A stretch of 64,000 nucleotides of DNA from HKCCE3408 sp039191215 (GTDB taxonomy: Bacteria > Pseudomonadota > Alphaproteobacteria > Rhodobacterales > Rhodobacteraceae): contig JBCCXT010000009.1 in NCBI GenBank assembly GCA_039191215.1, forward strand, positions 1 to 64,000. The letters are read 5' to 3'. The position numbers and the translations under genes were made by a program. The notes under the pieces were generated by a model. It was not told where the DNA came from, did no database searches, and worked only from the letters and a program-made list of their open reading frames with translations. The first letter of the stretch is position 1. Every line of letters begins with the position of its first letter. Shown here piece by piece: positions 36,101 through 44,105 of this stretch.

Positions 36101-38289
36101 GGAACTTCGTCATGTTTCTGCGCGATCAGCTGGCCCGGATCATCCAGGTCGTCCAGACGGTCGTGAACACGATATGGGAGATTGCTACCGGCGTGCTGGA
36201 GCCCGCCATGCGCGGCGTTGAGCGCGTGCTCGCCAACCTTCTGCCTGTTGCCATCGACCTTCTGGCGCGGCTTTTGGGGCTGGGCAATGTCAGCGGCCGC
36301 GTGCAGCGCATCATTGCCGATGTCAGGCAATCCATCGAAGACGCGATTGTGCGGCTGATCCAGCGAGTGCTGGCCCGGTTCCGGGGCGGGCGTGGCGGTG
36401 GTGCGGGCGAGGGCGCGGATGACAACCAAGACCTGATGCAGCCGATCAACGTCCGCGGCGGCGGCGAGAGCCACAGCCTCTACATCCAGGAAAACGACGA
36501 CAACGCGGTGCCGATGATGCGCTCCACACCCACGCCGGTCGAAACCTGGCTCAACGGGTTGCGCGGTTCAGGGCTCAATCGCATCGCGGCGCAAAAAGAC
36601 CCGCCCTGGTCAGAGGACCAGATTGCCGAAAAGCGCCAAGAGATCCGTCCCGATTTGGATCGCGCGTTCGGAATAGAGACCCAGCTTGATGACCAAAGCG
36701 ACGCGGCCAACCGCGCCGAGGACAGTGCGCCGGCAGGTCAGGAACCCGAACCACCGCAAGCGCTTGCCATCAAAGGCGAGGAACTGGCCGAAGTCATGGG
36801 CACGATCCTGGAGAAACTCGGGCTCAGCAGTCAAACGCTTGAGGAGATTTTCGGCCCGAACATCCAGGCGATGCATGTCGATATCGGTAGCAGCTTAGAG
36901 CGACACATTCTGCCGCTTCTGACGCCTGCGACCGATTACCTGGAGTTAACGTGGCCGCAAATGTCGGATCGGGTCGCGGCGAGAACGGATCTACCGGCGG
37001 CATGGACGCAACAGGGCCTAAAACCCTCGCTGCCGCGCGATGCGATCGGGGCCGGATTTGTCGATCGCGTCAAGGAAATCGCGCTGGCTGAGATCAACGC
37101 GCGCCGGTCGTCAAACAACGAGCAAGAAGACGCATCCAACCTGCCGCTGAGCACCGAGGAGCGCATGGATGAGTTCTTTCATCGGTACCTAGCCACGGAG
37201 TTGAATAACTCATCGCAGAAGCAGGCAGTCATCAGACGCATGATGGGTCCTGCGCCCAATGCCGGGCCGGACATAGCCAATCTTTTTGAGCAGGACATCA
37301 AAAACGCCGTGGGCCGCATGGTCGGCAATCCCCAACCCGACTTCACCGTGCGCACGCAGTTCACAGCGGGCAACTTCCAAAGCCTCATGCTGACGGCGGC
37401 TGAGAACTTTAACAATCCGAGCGCCTCGTTTGGTCCTTATTACGACGACGACAACGACAATATGAACGGATCGAGTTCTGTGGCCGCGCCCGAGAAGCCG
37501 CTGATCTACTTTCTCAACAAGGGCGTGCCCTCAAATCAAAGCCGGCGGGCTGGCAAGAACAGGGAAGTCCTTTCAAACCGCATTCGAGCGGCCAATGAAG
37601 GAAATCACGAATGGATCCCCGGCAATCTGGCCCGCCAGGTGATCGAAGTAACCGCGCAGAACCTGGAGCAACGTGGCGAAACCGAAAACATCGAAGGTGT
37701 CGACAAGATCATTCGCTTCCAGCACGAAGTCCGGACGCCGACATCAAAGCTCATCTACAAGCCCAACGCGCCCTTGTCGCGTATCAGCGAGACCGTGCCG
37801 TTTTTCTCCCGGTCTCACTATAACCGCATCCTTCACGGTGAGGCCCCGGCACCCGAAGACATTCCCGAGCTTTACGCGGGCGGGCCGGCTTTTGGATCGG
37901 ACGTGCCGGTGCTGCAGGGTCACTCGGGCGGGATCGATGCGTTCCAGCCGTCGGGCAATGACATTACCAGGCGGCCTTTGTCATCTGCCAGCAACGAATG
38001 GCACAGGTTGCTAGAGGCGCGGATACAGAACCCGCTTCAAGATTTTGCGCTGACCAATGCCGAGGCCGATAGCTGGAAAACTCAGATCATCGGGTTCTTC
38101 GAAGAAACGATCTGGCGCGGAGCCGTTCCAATCCCGCCATCCGCTGGCGGGGGCCGCTTCGATCTCTACTACCTTTCCAATGGCAGCGGTCGGCTGGTCA
38201 CCTATGCGGGCCTGCAAGAGACGGCCCGCTTCAGCTTTGGTGAAACCGTTCAAGAATTGTCCGACCAAATTGATGGGGTTCTGTCATGA
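33151..38289 (+). CDS. Giant eCIS core-domain (DUF4157) protein, 1712 residues
   Basis: The largest protein of the locus. Residues about 62-125 form the eCIS core domain DUF4157, with FGQDLSGLRTFTGP and the metalloprotease-like HEVAH at 117-121. Residues 130-480 are acidic, Pro/Glu-rich and probably disordered; 480-640 is charged and coiled-coil-like; 643-1078 is a long run of amphipathic and hydrophobic helices ending in a Gly/Arg-rich linker. Residues 1080-1712 form a separate C-terminal region with no clear homology, containing an NHEWIP motif at about 1485. It overlaps both neighbours by ATGA, so it behaves like a structural gene although DUF4157 is otherwise typical of eCIS-associated cargo. 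It could be a loaded effector, a length ruler or both. Confidence 0.85.
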   Translation: MKSAAAKTLKPPAAEAKKAKPNWSVVVDNTKAERALGVEDSGDFIPLDRLREAANLTPGPVPHRAELEAQFGQDLSGLRTFTGPKVDAALEAEGAEAAVLGDVIYLNHAMRPAVVAHEVAHMLQKHGFHPVDPAGAETEARQAEARTDAGRPIQPLQKGLGAQDVAFRATGDLAPSERRQAENPATSFQEGAQNGPGPGQQSVQPETRTPSESTTDVAGDDSAGLEAPNLPADIDENPVPTFELPPEPEIEVDEEAANAAREAAEAALDGADDADGLMGALKDAPPSVKATRQGDLESETDRLAAEEQASFDEEVPNFDAEMSGEDDLEAPEPVATPESREAVLEDGTPAPAPEPEVDPTPEPAEADLNENFSEILSNLFGFGDANGLGRAFDRVNTSDSDVDISAGQRPDVPLEGETDPERVTNQNEAARNEAKLKRQEATQGVLDGPGPEQAQLKEMSEEFTAEAREAPEIEQTGDVAEGAEEFTQKELDPEVTALFDAHHHEAMANSLTDAQSEMDTAVTDRDAGRDAEIATAQGARDRLNDEAQQDQRDAVIARRQDIQDARQQAVNDQADHVADLEDDTETARADAQTEIDDEVRTTEEEVSTSFDDAESDAQDEVDEGDRRAEAKRAEEERKAEDDSWWDRATDWVEEQFDRLTGFINDIFDAVRQAVRAIIDAVKEAAIALIDAAALAIKDAIEAFGELARGLVNVLLAEHFPEVAAALNTAIDAGVELAQQAVDLVAEGLKAGITALLDALAAGLDAILASFQAAVNAAIAIARAALTGDWQALARLVLEPILLALGIQPEAFYQMIARAEESLGIIIDDPVGFLSNLVDSVTGGIRYFADNFLTHLQAGIIAWLTGALGSGITLPERWDLRGLLDLARQILGLTVDMIRRVAVRILGAEAVARIEFFMGYAVELITGGWSALWERIQADLGQLKDMVLDQIKTFLVERVVVASIMWLASLFNPVGALVKLVMTIWNFVMFLRDQLARIIQVVQTVVNTIWEIATGVLEPAMRGVERVLANLLPVAIDLLARLLGLGNVSGRVQRIIADVRQSIEDAIVRLIQRVLARFRGGRGGGAGEGADDNQDLMQPINVRGGGESHSLYIQENDDNAVPMMRSTPTPVETWLNGLRGSGLNRIAAQKDPPWSEDQIAEKRQEIRPDLDRAFGIETQLDDQSDAANRAEDSAPAGQEPEPPQALAIKGEELAEVMGTILEKLGLSSQTLEEIFGPNIQAMHVDIGSSLERHILPLLTPATDYLELTWPQMSDRVAARTDLPAAWTQQGLKPSLPRDAIGAGFVDRVKEIALAEINARRSSNNEQEDASNLPLSTEERMDEFFHRYLATELNNSSQKQAVIRRMMGPAPNAGPDIANLFEQDIKNAVGRMVGNPQPDFTVRTQFTAGNFQSLMLTAAENFNNPSASFGPYYDDDNDNMNGSSSVAAPEKPLIYFLNKGVPSNQSRRAGKNREVLSNRIRAANEGNHEWIPGNLARQVIEVTAQNLEQRGETENIEGVDKIIRFQHEVRTPTSKLIYKPNAPLSRISETVPFFSRSHYNRILHGEAPAPEDIPELYAGGPAFGSDVPVLQGHSGGIDAFQPSGNDITRRPLSSASNEWHRLLEARIQNPLQDFALTNAEADSWKTQIIGFFEETIWRGAVPIPPSAGGGRFDLYYLSNGSGRLVTYAGLQETARFSFGETVQELSDQIDGVLS

Positions 38290-38936
38290 CCGGGTTCTCT
38301 CGCACACCTGTGTTGATCAAATGTGCGCTGATTGCGTTTCGGCCGCCCATTCCGATCCCGTCTGTGATCCCGTTTCAGATCAACCCGGAAAATCTCGGCC
38401 GGACGGTCGAGGCCAACTCGGCCGAGGGCGAAGGCGGGGCAGAGACCTTCCGGCTTGCCGGTGCGCCGAAGGAGGTCTTCAAGATCGAGACCTCCATCGA
38501 TGCGACGGATGATCTTGAACAGGGCAACCAGACGGCAAACGAAATTGGTATTCATCACCGGCTCGCCCAGCTTGAGACGCTGATCTACCCGCAATCGGCA
38601 ACCGTGATCGCCAATTCGATCTTGTTGGGTGCCGGGACGGTGGAGATCCTGCCGGCCAAGGGGCCGTTCACGATCTTTGTATGGGGCAAGACGCGTATCC
38701 TGCCGGTAAAAATCGCGTCTTTGAATATCACTGAAGAGGCCTTTGACCCCAACCTCAACCCGCTGCGCGCCAAGGTCGCCATGGACCTGCAGGTGCTCAG
38801 TTATTCCGATCTCAAGATCACCCATCCCGGCTACTCGATGTTTCTCGCCCATCAGGTGGTCAAAGAAACCATGTCACTCATCGGGCAGGCCAATTCGCTG
38901 GGCACTGTCTTGGGCTCGGATGTGAAGATATTGTAA
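38286..38936 (+). CDS. CIS tube/hub protein (N-terminal domain, Afp7-like)
   Basis: A 216-residue contractile-injection-system tube-protein domain (PINPENL-type start: VIPFQINPENLGRTVEAN, then TSIDATDDLE and LQVLSYSDLKI). In Afp7-type proteins this domain is followed by LysM; here the LysM part is a separate gene just downstream. It probably joins the tube to the baseplate hub. It overlaps the giant gene by four bases. Confidence 0.82.
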   Translation: MTGFSRTPVLIKCALIAFRPPIPIPSVIPFQINPENLGRTVEANSAEGEGGAETFRLAGAPKEVFKIETSIDATDDLEQGNQTANEIGIHHRLAQLETLIYPQSATVIANSILLGAGTVEILPAKGPFTIFVWGKTRILPVKIASLNITEEAFDPNLNPLRAKVAMDLQVLSYSDLKITHPGYSMFLAHQVVKETMSLIGQANSLGTVLGSDVKIL

Positions 38937-38948
38937 GGAGGCAAGCCA

Positions 38949-39236
38949 ATGTTTGACCGCGACAGCCGCTATGCAGGCAAGCCGATCAAGACCCTGATCG
39001 ACGAAAATGGCCGCGAAATCTCCTATGTCTCACGAAGGCTTATTCCGCAGGACGGCCGTGTGATCGCTGAGGTCCGCGTGCAGGATGGCGACCGGCTCGA
39101 TCTGATCGCTGAGCGTGCCTATGGCGATCCGCGCGCCTCTTGGCGGATTAAAGATGCCAACCCAGATGCCGAGCCCGAAAGCCTCGACGACACGCCCCGC
39201 GCGCGGCTGAAGCTGACCCAGGTGGAGGCCGAATAG
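38949..39236 (+). CDS. LysM-like baseplate protein
   Basis: A 95-residue protein with a LysM/gpX-type fold (VQDGDRLDLIAERAYGDPRASWRIKDANP visible in two parts around residues 50-78). Equivalent to the C-terminal LysM of Afp7 or the T4 gp53 wedge protein, it likely stabilises the hub-wedge contact. It has a strong ribosome site (AAGGAGG) despite the compact operon, suggesting high production. Confidence 0.82.
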   Translation: MFDRDSRYAGKPIKTLIDENGREISYVSRRLIPQDGRVIAEVRVQDGDRLDLIAERAYGDPRASWRIKDANPDAEPESLDDTPRARLKLTQVEAE

Positions 39237-39240
39237 CACC

Positions 39241-40383
39241 ATGTTCGACCAGCTCTTCGGCGTTTATCTCAACCTTATGGTCGGCCAAGGCGTGCCGCGT
39301 CCAGCGCCCCTGCCGGTGATGGAGCATTTCGTATCTGCCGAAGTGGCCATTTCCGACCGGGAGCGGTCAGGCTTCACACTCGTCTTTGATGCTGTCCGAT
39401 CCGGCACGCTGGCCGGTCTGTTTCCAATAATGGCTGAGCCCGGGCTTCAGGCCGGTGCCCGTGTTGTGATCACGGCCACAATCGGCGTTCGCCCAACCAT
39501 TTTGATGGACGGGATCATTGAGACGGCCGAATTCAAGCCGTCCGAGGGCGAAGGCCCCGCCAAATTGACGCTCACGGGCAAGGACCTGACATTTGCCATG
39601 GACCGCGAGGAGCGGGAGGCGACCCACCCTGCGCAAGGTCCTGGAGAGATCGCCAACCTGATCCTGTTGCGCTACGCGGGCCTTGGTGTGATCCCGCTGG
39701 TAACCCCGCCGCCAACGGCTGAGCGGCCCAATCCGGTGGACCGGGTGCCGATGCAGCGCGGCACGGATTTCGCCTATCTCTCCGAACTGGCCGAAGCCCA
39801 TGACAGCATCTTCACCCTCATTCCCGGGCCCGCGCCGCTGACCTCCATCGCCTATTGGGGCCCGCCGCCGCGCATTGGTGTGCCGCAGCGCGCGATCACC
39901 ACCGATATGGGACCTCAGACCAATGTCTCGAGCCTAAATTTTGAAAACACCGCTTCTGAGGCAGCTACAGTCGAGGGCCAGGTTCAAGACCGGCAGACGG
40001 GCCAGAACGTGCCGGTGCGGTCCATCACGCCACTGCGTGTCCCGCTGGCCGCGCGACCGGCACTCGCCAATCTCGGCGTGGTGCGGCGCAACCTTTTCCA
40101 GACCAACGGCGCGCCGACCGCGTCCCAAGCGATGGGCGAGGCGCAATCCCAGTCCGATGCCACAACCGATACGCTGAAAGTGACCGGCGATATCGACACC
40201 GGCAATTACCAGTCCATCCTCAGCCCCCGCGGTCTTGTCGGCCTACGCGGTGCGGGCCTCGACCATGACGGTTTCTACTACGTCCAAAGCGTGGTGCACA
40301 AAATCACCTCGGGCCAGTGGCTTCAGTCCTTCACACTCAATCGGGAGGGGCTGGGCACAACCACCCCCATTGTGCTGCCATGA
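39241..40383 (+). CDS. Phage late-control gpD-like baseplate hub
   Basis: A 380-residue gp27/VgrG-N-like hub protein. It starts with a beta-rich region (FTLVFDAVRSGTLAG, GRMDGIIET-like TILMDGIIETAEF), then the KLTLTGKDL and MQRGTDFAYLSELAEAHD segments seen in eCIS gpD proteins, and a C-terminal HKITSGQWLQSFTL strand. It forms the trimeric adaptor between the tube and the spike. It corresponds to the N-terminal half of Afp8; the spike half is the next gene (ATGA overlap). Confidence 0.9.
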   Translation: MFDQLFGVYLNLMVGQGVPRPAPLPVMEHFVSAEVAISDRERSGFTLVFDAVRSGTLAGLFPIMAEPGLQAGARVVITATIGVRPTILMDGIIETAEFKPSEGEGPAKLTLTGKDLTFAMDREEREATHPAQGPGEIANLILLRYAGLGVIPLVTPPPTAERPNPVDRVPMQRGTDFAYLSELAEAHDSIFTLIPGPAPLTSIAYWGPPPRIGVPQRAITTDMGPQTNVSSLNFENTASEAATVEGQVQDRQTGQNVPVRSITPLRVPLAARPALANLGVVRRNLFQTNGAPTASQAMGEAQSQSDATTDTLKVTGDIDTGNYQSILSPRGLVGLRGAGLDHDGFYYVQSVVHKITSGQWLQSFTLNREGLGTTTPIVLP

Positions 40384-40895
40384 CATTTGTCGATCCAAAC
40401 CGCACTGGCTCCGCCACCTCCGGCTATTACGGCAAGTACCGGGGCACGGTGTCCAACAACGTGGACCCCAATACATCCGGACGGCTGCAGGTCAGCGTTC
40501 CGGCGGTCTACGGAACCAATACGCTCAATTGGGCGATGCCATGCGTCCCCTATGCCGGGCCCGATCAGGGGTTTTTCATGATCCCACCCATCGGCGCGAA
40601 TGTCTGGGTTGAATTTGAGGGCGGCGATATCTCCTTTCCGATCTGGTCGGGCGGATTTTGGGGGCAGGGCGAATGCCCGGGCTCCCTTGCGCTCACGAAG
40701 CTGATCAAAACGCCAGTGGCCACGATCACGCTGGATGAAACCCGGCCCGACGCCCCGGTCGTGGTTGAGACGGAAGCTGGCAACAAGATCACGATCACCG
40801 CGCAGGGCCTAACTTTGGAGACCTCGGGCGGCGCCAAAGTCGAGATGACCGGCCCGCAGGTAAACGTCAATTCTGGTGCATTGGAGATCATGTGA
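40380..40895 (+). CDS. Spike protein with OB-fold (gp5/VgrG C-terminal type)
   Basis: A 171-residue protein from ATG 40380, overlapping the hub stop; the longer frame from 40317 is inside the hub gene. An OB-fold domain spans about residues 17-95 (YRGTVSNNVDPNTSGRLQV, IPPIGANVWVEFEGGD), as in gp5/VgrG spikes, followed by a repetitive beta-strand tail (NKITITAQGLTLETSGGAKV, MTGPQVNVN) expected to form the needle. It is part of the membrane-piercing tip with the PAAR-like protein. Confidence 0.9.
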   Translation: MTFVDPNRTGSATSGYYGKYRGTVSNNVDPNTSGRLQVSVPAVYGTNTLNWAMPCVPYAGPDQGFFMIPPIGANVWVEFEGGDISFPIWSGGFWGQGECPGSLALTKLIKTPVATITLDETRPDAPVVVETEAGNKITITAQGLTLETSGGAKVEMTGPQVNVNSGALEIM

Positions 40896-40896
40896 C

Positions 40897-41226
40897 ATGA
40901 GCTTTCTTCTGCATCAGGGCGCGCAAGTGATCTGCACCCATGGCGGGCAGGCAACACCCACGACCGCCTCGACGCGGGTGATGCTTTCAAGCCAACCGGC
41001 GACCACCCTGTCGCACAGCTACACCATCGCTGGCTGCCCGTTCACGACGCCGGAGCCTGCGCCCAAACCTTGCGCAACCGTCACTTGGACAACCCCGGCG
41101 ACCCGGGTGCGCATAGAGGGGCAACCGGTGCTGCTGTCGACATCTGCGGGTCTGACCAACGGGCCGCTTGGGGTGCAGGGCACGCCGCAGGTGGTGATGC
41201 AGCAATCCCGAGTACGCGGTCAGTAG
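40897..41226 (+). CDS. PAAR-like tip protein
   Basis: A 109-residue protein (Afp10 role) with the N-terminal HGGQATPT motif after QVICTHG, the PAAR-like ICTHGG-x-ATP signature, several prolines and two further cysteines (AGCPF, KPCATV). It sharpens the spike tip and may carry effectors. It is located one base after the spike gene. Confidence 0.88.
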   Translation: MSFLLHQGAQVICTHGGQATPTTASTRVMLSSQPATTLSHSYTIAGCPFTTPEPAPKPCATVTWTTPATRVRIEGQPVLLSTSAGLTNGPLGVQGTPQVVMQQSRVRGQ

Positions 41227-41241
41227 AGAAGGAGAAAGAAG

Positions 41242-41601
41242 ATGTTTCTTAGCCAACCCTACCGCGTAGATGGCACCGGGCGGACGGCCGCAATCCAGGA
41301 CGCACATGCCCATGCCCGCGACCTGATCGAGGCGGTGCTTTTCACCGCACCCGGAGAGCGCGTAAACCGCCCTACTTTCGGCTCCGGCATCTACGAGATG
41401 CTGTTTGATGCCAACAACCAGGCGCTCGAGACGGCAGCTGATTTCCTCATCCAGTCGGCCATCCAACAGCATCTGTCAGACATCGTGACGGTGGAGGGGT
41501 TGGAGATACAGCGCAACGAGGGGTTGCTGGAGATCAAGCTGACCTACGGTCTGCGCGGCGAGGAAGAGCGCGTCACCGACACCTTCACGCGGGAAATTTA
41601 G
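41242..41601 (+). CDS. Baseplate wedge protein gp25-like (GPW family)
   Basis: A 119-residue gp25-like lysozyme-fold wedge protein (Afp9 role). The typical ERVNRPTFGSGIYEMLFD motif is seen with LIQSAIQQHL after it. It is expected to nucleate sheath assembly on the baseplate. AAGGAG lies ahead of ATG. Confidence 0.92.
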   Translation: MFLSQPYRVDGTGRTAAIQDAHAHARDLIEAVLFTAPGERVNRPTFGSGIYEMLFDANNQALETAADFLIQSAIQQHLSDIVTVEGLEIQRNEGLLEIKLTYGLRGEEERVTDTFTREI

Positions 41602-41606
41602 GCGCC

Positions 41607-44105
41607 ATGGAACGCACACGCTCATTCCTTGATGAACGCCGCGAAATGCTCGCAGGCTCACCGGCTGATTTCAACGGGATCGCCGGCCTAGAGATCGACC
41701 CCGATGACCAGACCCGGCTATTCGTGCGCATGGTAAAGCCCCTGCCGGGCGTGCCGGGCGGCGTGCCAAGTGCGGCACCGGAACTGGGCGCGGGCGATGT
41801 GACCATTACCGGCGGGGATCGGGTTGCGGGGATACGTGTGCTTGTGGTCGCAAGCGCGGGCCAGGTGCTTACGGTAGATGTGGATCAACCGGGCGATTTC
41901 TCGACCTATACGCTGTCGATTGACGAAAATGTGCCGGGCTTTGATCCGATCCTGCGAGAGATCAAGTTCAGCTTCAAGGTCCATTGCGATATCGATCTGG
42001 ATTGCGAAGATCCGAACCTGCCCGGCGGCGATCCTGCAGAAGAGCCACGGCTGGATTACCTCGCCCGCGATTACGAAAGCTACCGGCAGATGATGCTCGA
42101 CCGGATGGCCGTTATCGTGCCCGACTGGACCGAGCGTAACCCGGCGGATCTGGGTGTGACGTTGGTCGAATGGCTGGCCTATATCGGTGATCAGCTCAGC
42201 TACAAGCTTGATCATGTCGGCACCGAGTATAGCCTTGGCACCTCGCGCCTGCGCGTGTCTGCCGCGCGCCACGCCCGCCTGACCGGCTACAGGATGCATA
42301 ACGGCGCAAGCGCCCGTGTATTGGCGCAGGTCGAACTGGCCGAAGGCGTCAGCACCGCCAATATACCGCGTGGCGATCTGGCGTTTTTGACCCGCTCTCG
42401 CACGTTGCCTGATCCGCGCATCGCGCTGGATGCCGTCGCTCACGAGGTTGATGTCGGCGCGCAGGTTTTTGAGCCGTTGCATGATGCCGAGTTTCACGCC
42501 GCCAACCATGTGATCGCGCTGCATCACTGGAACGACCCCGACGCGATCCTGGCAAAAGGCGCCCGCGCCGCCTATCTGCGCGACCCCGGCGCGCTCGTGC
42601 AGCTTCGGCGCGGATCGCTCCTGGTTCTGGCCCAGAACCGTGACCCTGACACGGGCCGCGCGGCGGACGCTGATCCGGCCCACCGCCAGGCCGTGCGCCT
42701 GACGGCCGACCCGGTGGCGCTGATTGACCCGCTGGAGCAGGTGGACACAGGCGGCGGGTCGGTCAATTTACCGGTGCTGCGCATCGAATGGGGCCCCGAA
42801 GACGCGCTGGCCTTCGATCTGTGCGTCGGAATGCGCCCCGAGGACGAGCCGCCGCTTGCGGTCGCCTATGGCAACCTCGTTTTGGCCGATCACGGCTACA
42901 GCCTGCCGCAGGATGAGCCGCTTGGCACAGCCATTGGCCTGACCGATCCGGAGGCCCCACCCGCCGAGGGCGCGCCGGACGAACTCAAGGCTCTGGCAAA
43001 GCTTGATCGGCCCAAGCCTTTCACGCCGGAGCTTTCCCGGCGCGATCTTACATTTTCGGTCGAGCCTTTCGCGCCGGCGGACGGTGCCTCTGCCGCCAGT
43101 TTCTTTGCCATACACCCGTCCGAGGCGCGCGCCGCGATCACACTTGTTTCCGAAAGCGGCGGCTGGACCGCCGAGCCTGATCTGCTGGGGGCAGGGCCGG
43201 AGTCGCAGGTCTTCGTCACAGAGGTGGAGACCGATGGCACCACCCGGCTCCGCTTTGGCCGCAACGTCCGTGATCAGCGCAGCATACAAGGCAAGGCACC
43301 GGTTGAGGGGGAAACCTTTGCTGCCCAATACCGCATCGGCCTCGGCAGATCGGGCAATATCGGGGCGGGCGCCCTGGCCCATATTGCAGCCTCGCCGACG
43401 CAATTTGCCAATGTCGCGGCTGTGACCAACCCGATGCCCGCCTTGGGCGGGGTCAATCGCGAAACCATCGCCGAGGCCCGCCAGCGCGCATCCGTTGCCT
43501 TCTTAGAGCTCAAACGCGCGGTCACATTGGCCGATTATGAGACGCTTCTGACGCTGCGGGACGATGTGCAGCGGGCGCAGGCCCGCAAACGTTGGTTGGG
43601 CAGTTGGTCTGCCATCTTCATCACCGTCGACCGCGTCGGCGGGCTAGAGATCGACCAGGCGTTTCGCGACACATTGCTGGCCTATCTGGAGCCCTTTCGC
43701 ATGATGGGCCACGATCTGACGATTGATGCGCCGATCTACGTGCCGCTGGAGATCACCCTGCGTGCCTGTGCCCAGCCGGATGCCTTTGCCGACAAGGTCA
43801 CCGAGGCGCTGCGTGATCGGTTTTCGCCGGGCCTCACCGTGACCGGCCAGCGCGGCTTCTTTCATCCCGACAACATCACGTTCAGCTCCGAGATCTACCT
43901 CTCGCGGCTTTATGAGGCGGCCTTGGACGTGCCCGGCGTGGATGATGTGACGGTGGAGGTCTTCCAACGGGCCGCGGCCATCACCTCGACGGGCATAGAT
44001 GAAGGCGTTTTGCGCTTTGGCCCGCGGGAAATCCCGATCCTTTCGAATGATCCAAACCGCCCCTCTGAGGGTGAGTTGATTATCATCACGGAGGGCGGAA
44101 GATGA
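41607..44105 (+). CDS. Baseplate assembly protein (gp6/J-like), first copy
   Basis: An 832-residue wedge protein (Afp11 role). The N-terminal domain is followed by LDYLARDYESYRQMMLDRMAV, a motif of eCIS putative baseplate assembly proteins, and the C-terminal half carries the baseplate-J-like segment (AVTNPMPALGGVNRETIAEAR, VTLADYETLLTLRDDV). It would form the outer wedge ring. It overlaps the next J-like gene by ATGA. Confidence 0.9.
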   Translation: MERTRSFLDERREMLAGSPADFNGIAGLEIDPDDQTRLFVRMVKPLPGVPGGVPSAAPELGAGDVTITGGDRVAGIRVLVVASAGQVLTVDVDQPGDFSTYTLSIDENVPGFDPILREIKFSFKVHCDIDLDCEDPNLPGGDPAEEPRLDYLARDYESYRQMMLDRMAVIVPDWTERNPADLGVTLVEWLAYIGDQLSYKLDHVGTEYSLGTSRLRVSAARHARLTGYRMHNGASARVLAQVELAEGVSTANIPRGDLAFLTRSRTLPDPRIALDAVAHEVDVGAQVFEPLHDAEFHAANHVIALHHWNDPDAILAKGARAAYLRDPGALVQLRRGSLLVLAQNRDPDTGRAADADPAHRQAVRLTADPVALIDPLEQVDTGGGSVNLPVLRIEWGPEDALAFDLCVGMRPEDEPPLAVAYGNLVLADHGYSLPQDEPLGTAIGLTDPEAPPAEGAPDELKALAKLDRPKPFTPELSRRDLTFSVEPFAPADGASAASFFAIHPSEARAAITLVSESGGWTAEPDLLGAGPESQVFVTEVETDGTTRLRFGRNVRDQRSIQGKAPVEGETFAAQYRIGLGRSGNIGAGALAHIAASPTQFANVAAVTNPMPALGGVNRETIAEARQRASVAFLELKRAVTLADYETLLTLRDDVQRAQARKRWLGSWSAIFITVDRVGGLEIDQAFRDTLLAYLEPFRMMGHDLTIDAPIYVPLEITLRACAQPDAFADKVTEALRDRFSPGLTVTGQRGFFHPDNITFSSEIYLSRLYEAALDVPGVDDVTVEVFQRAAAITSTGIDEGVLRFGPREIPILSNDPNRPSEGELIIITEGGR

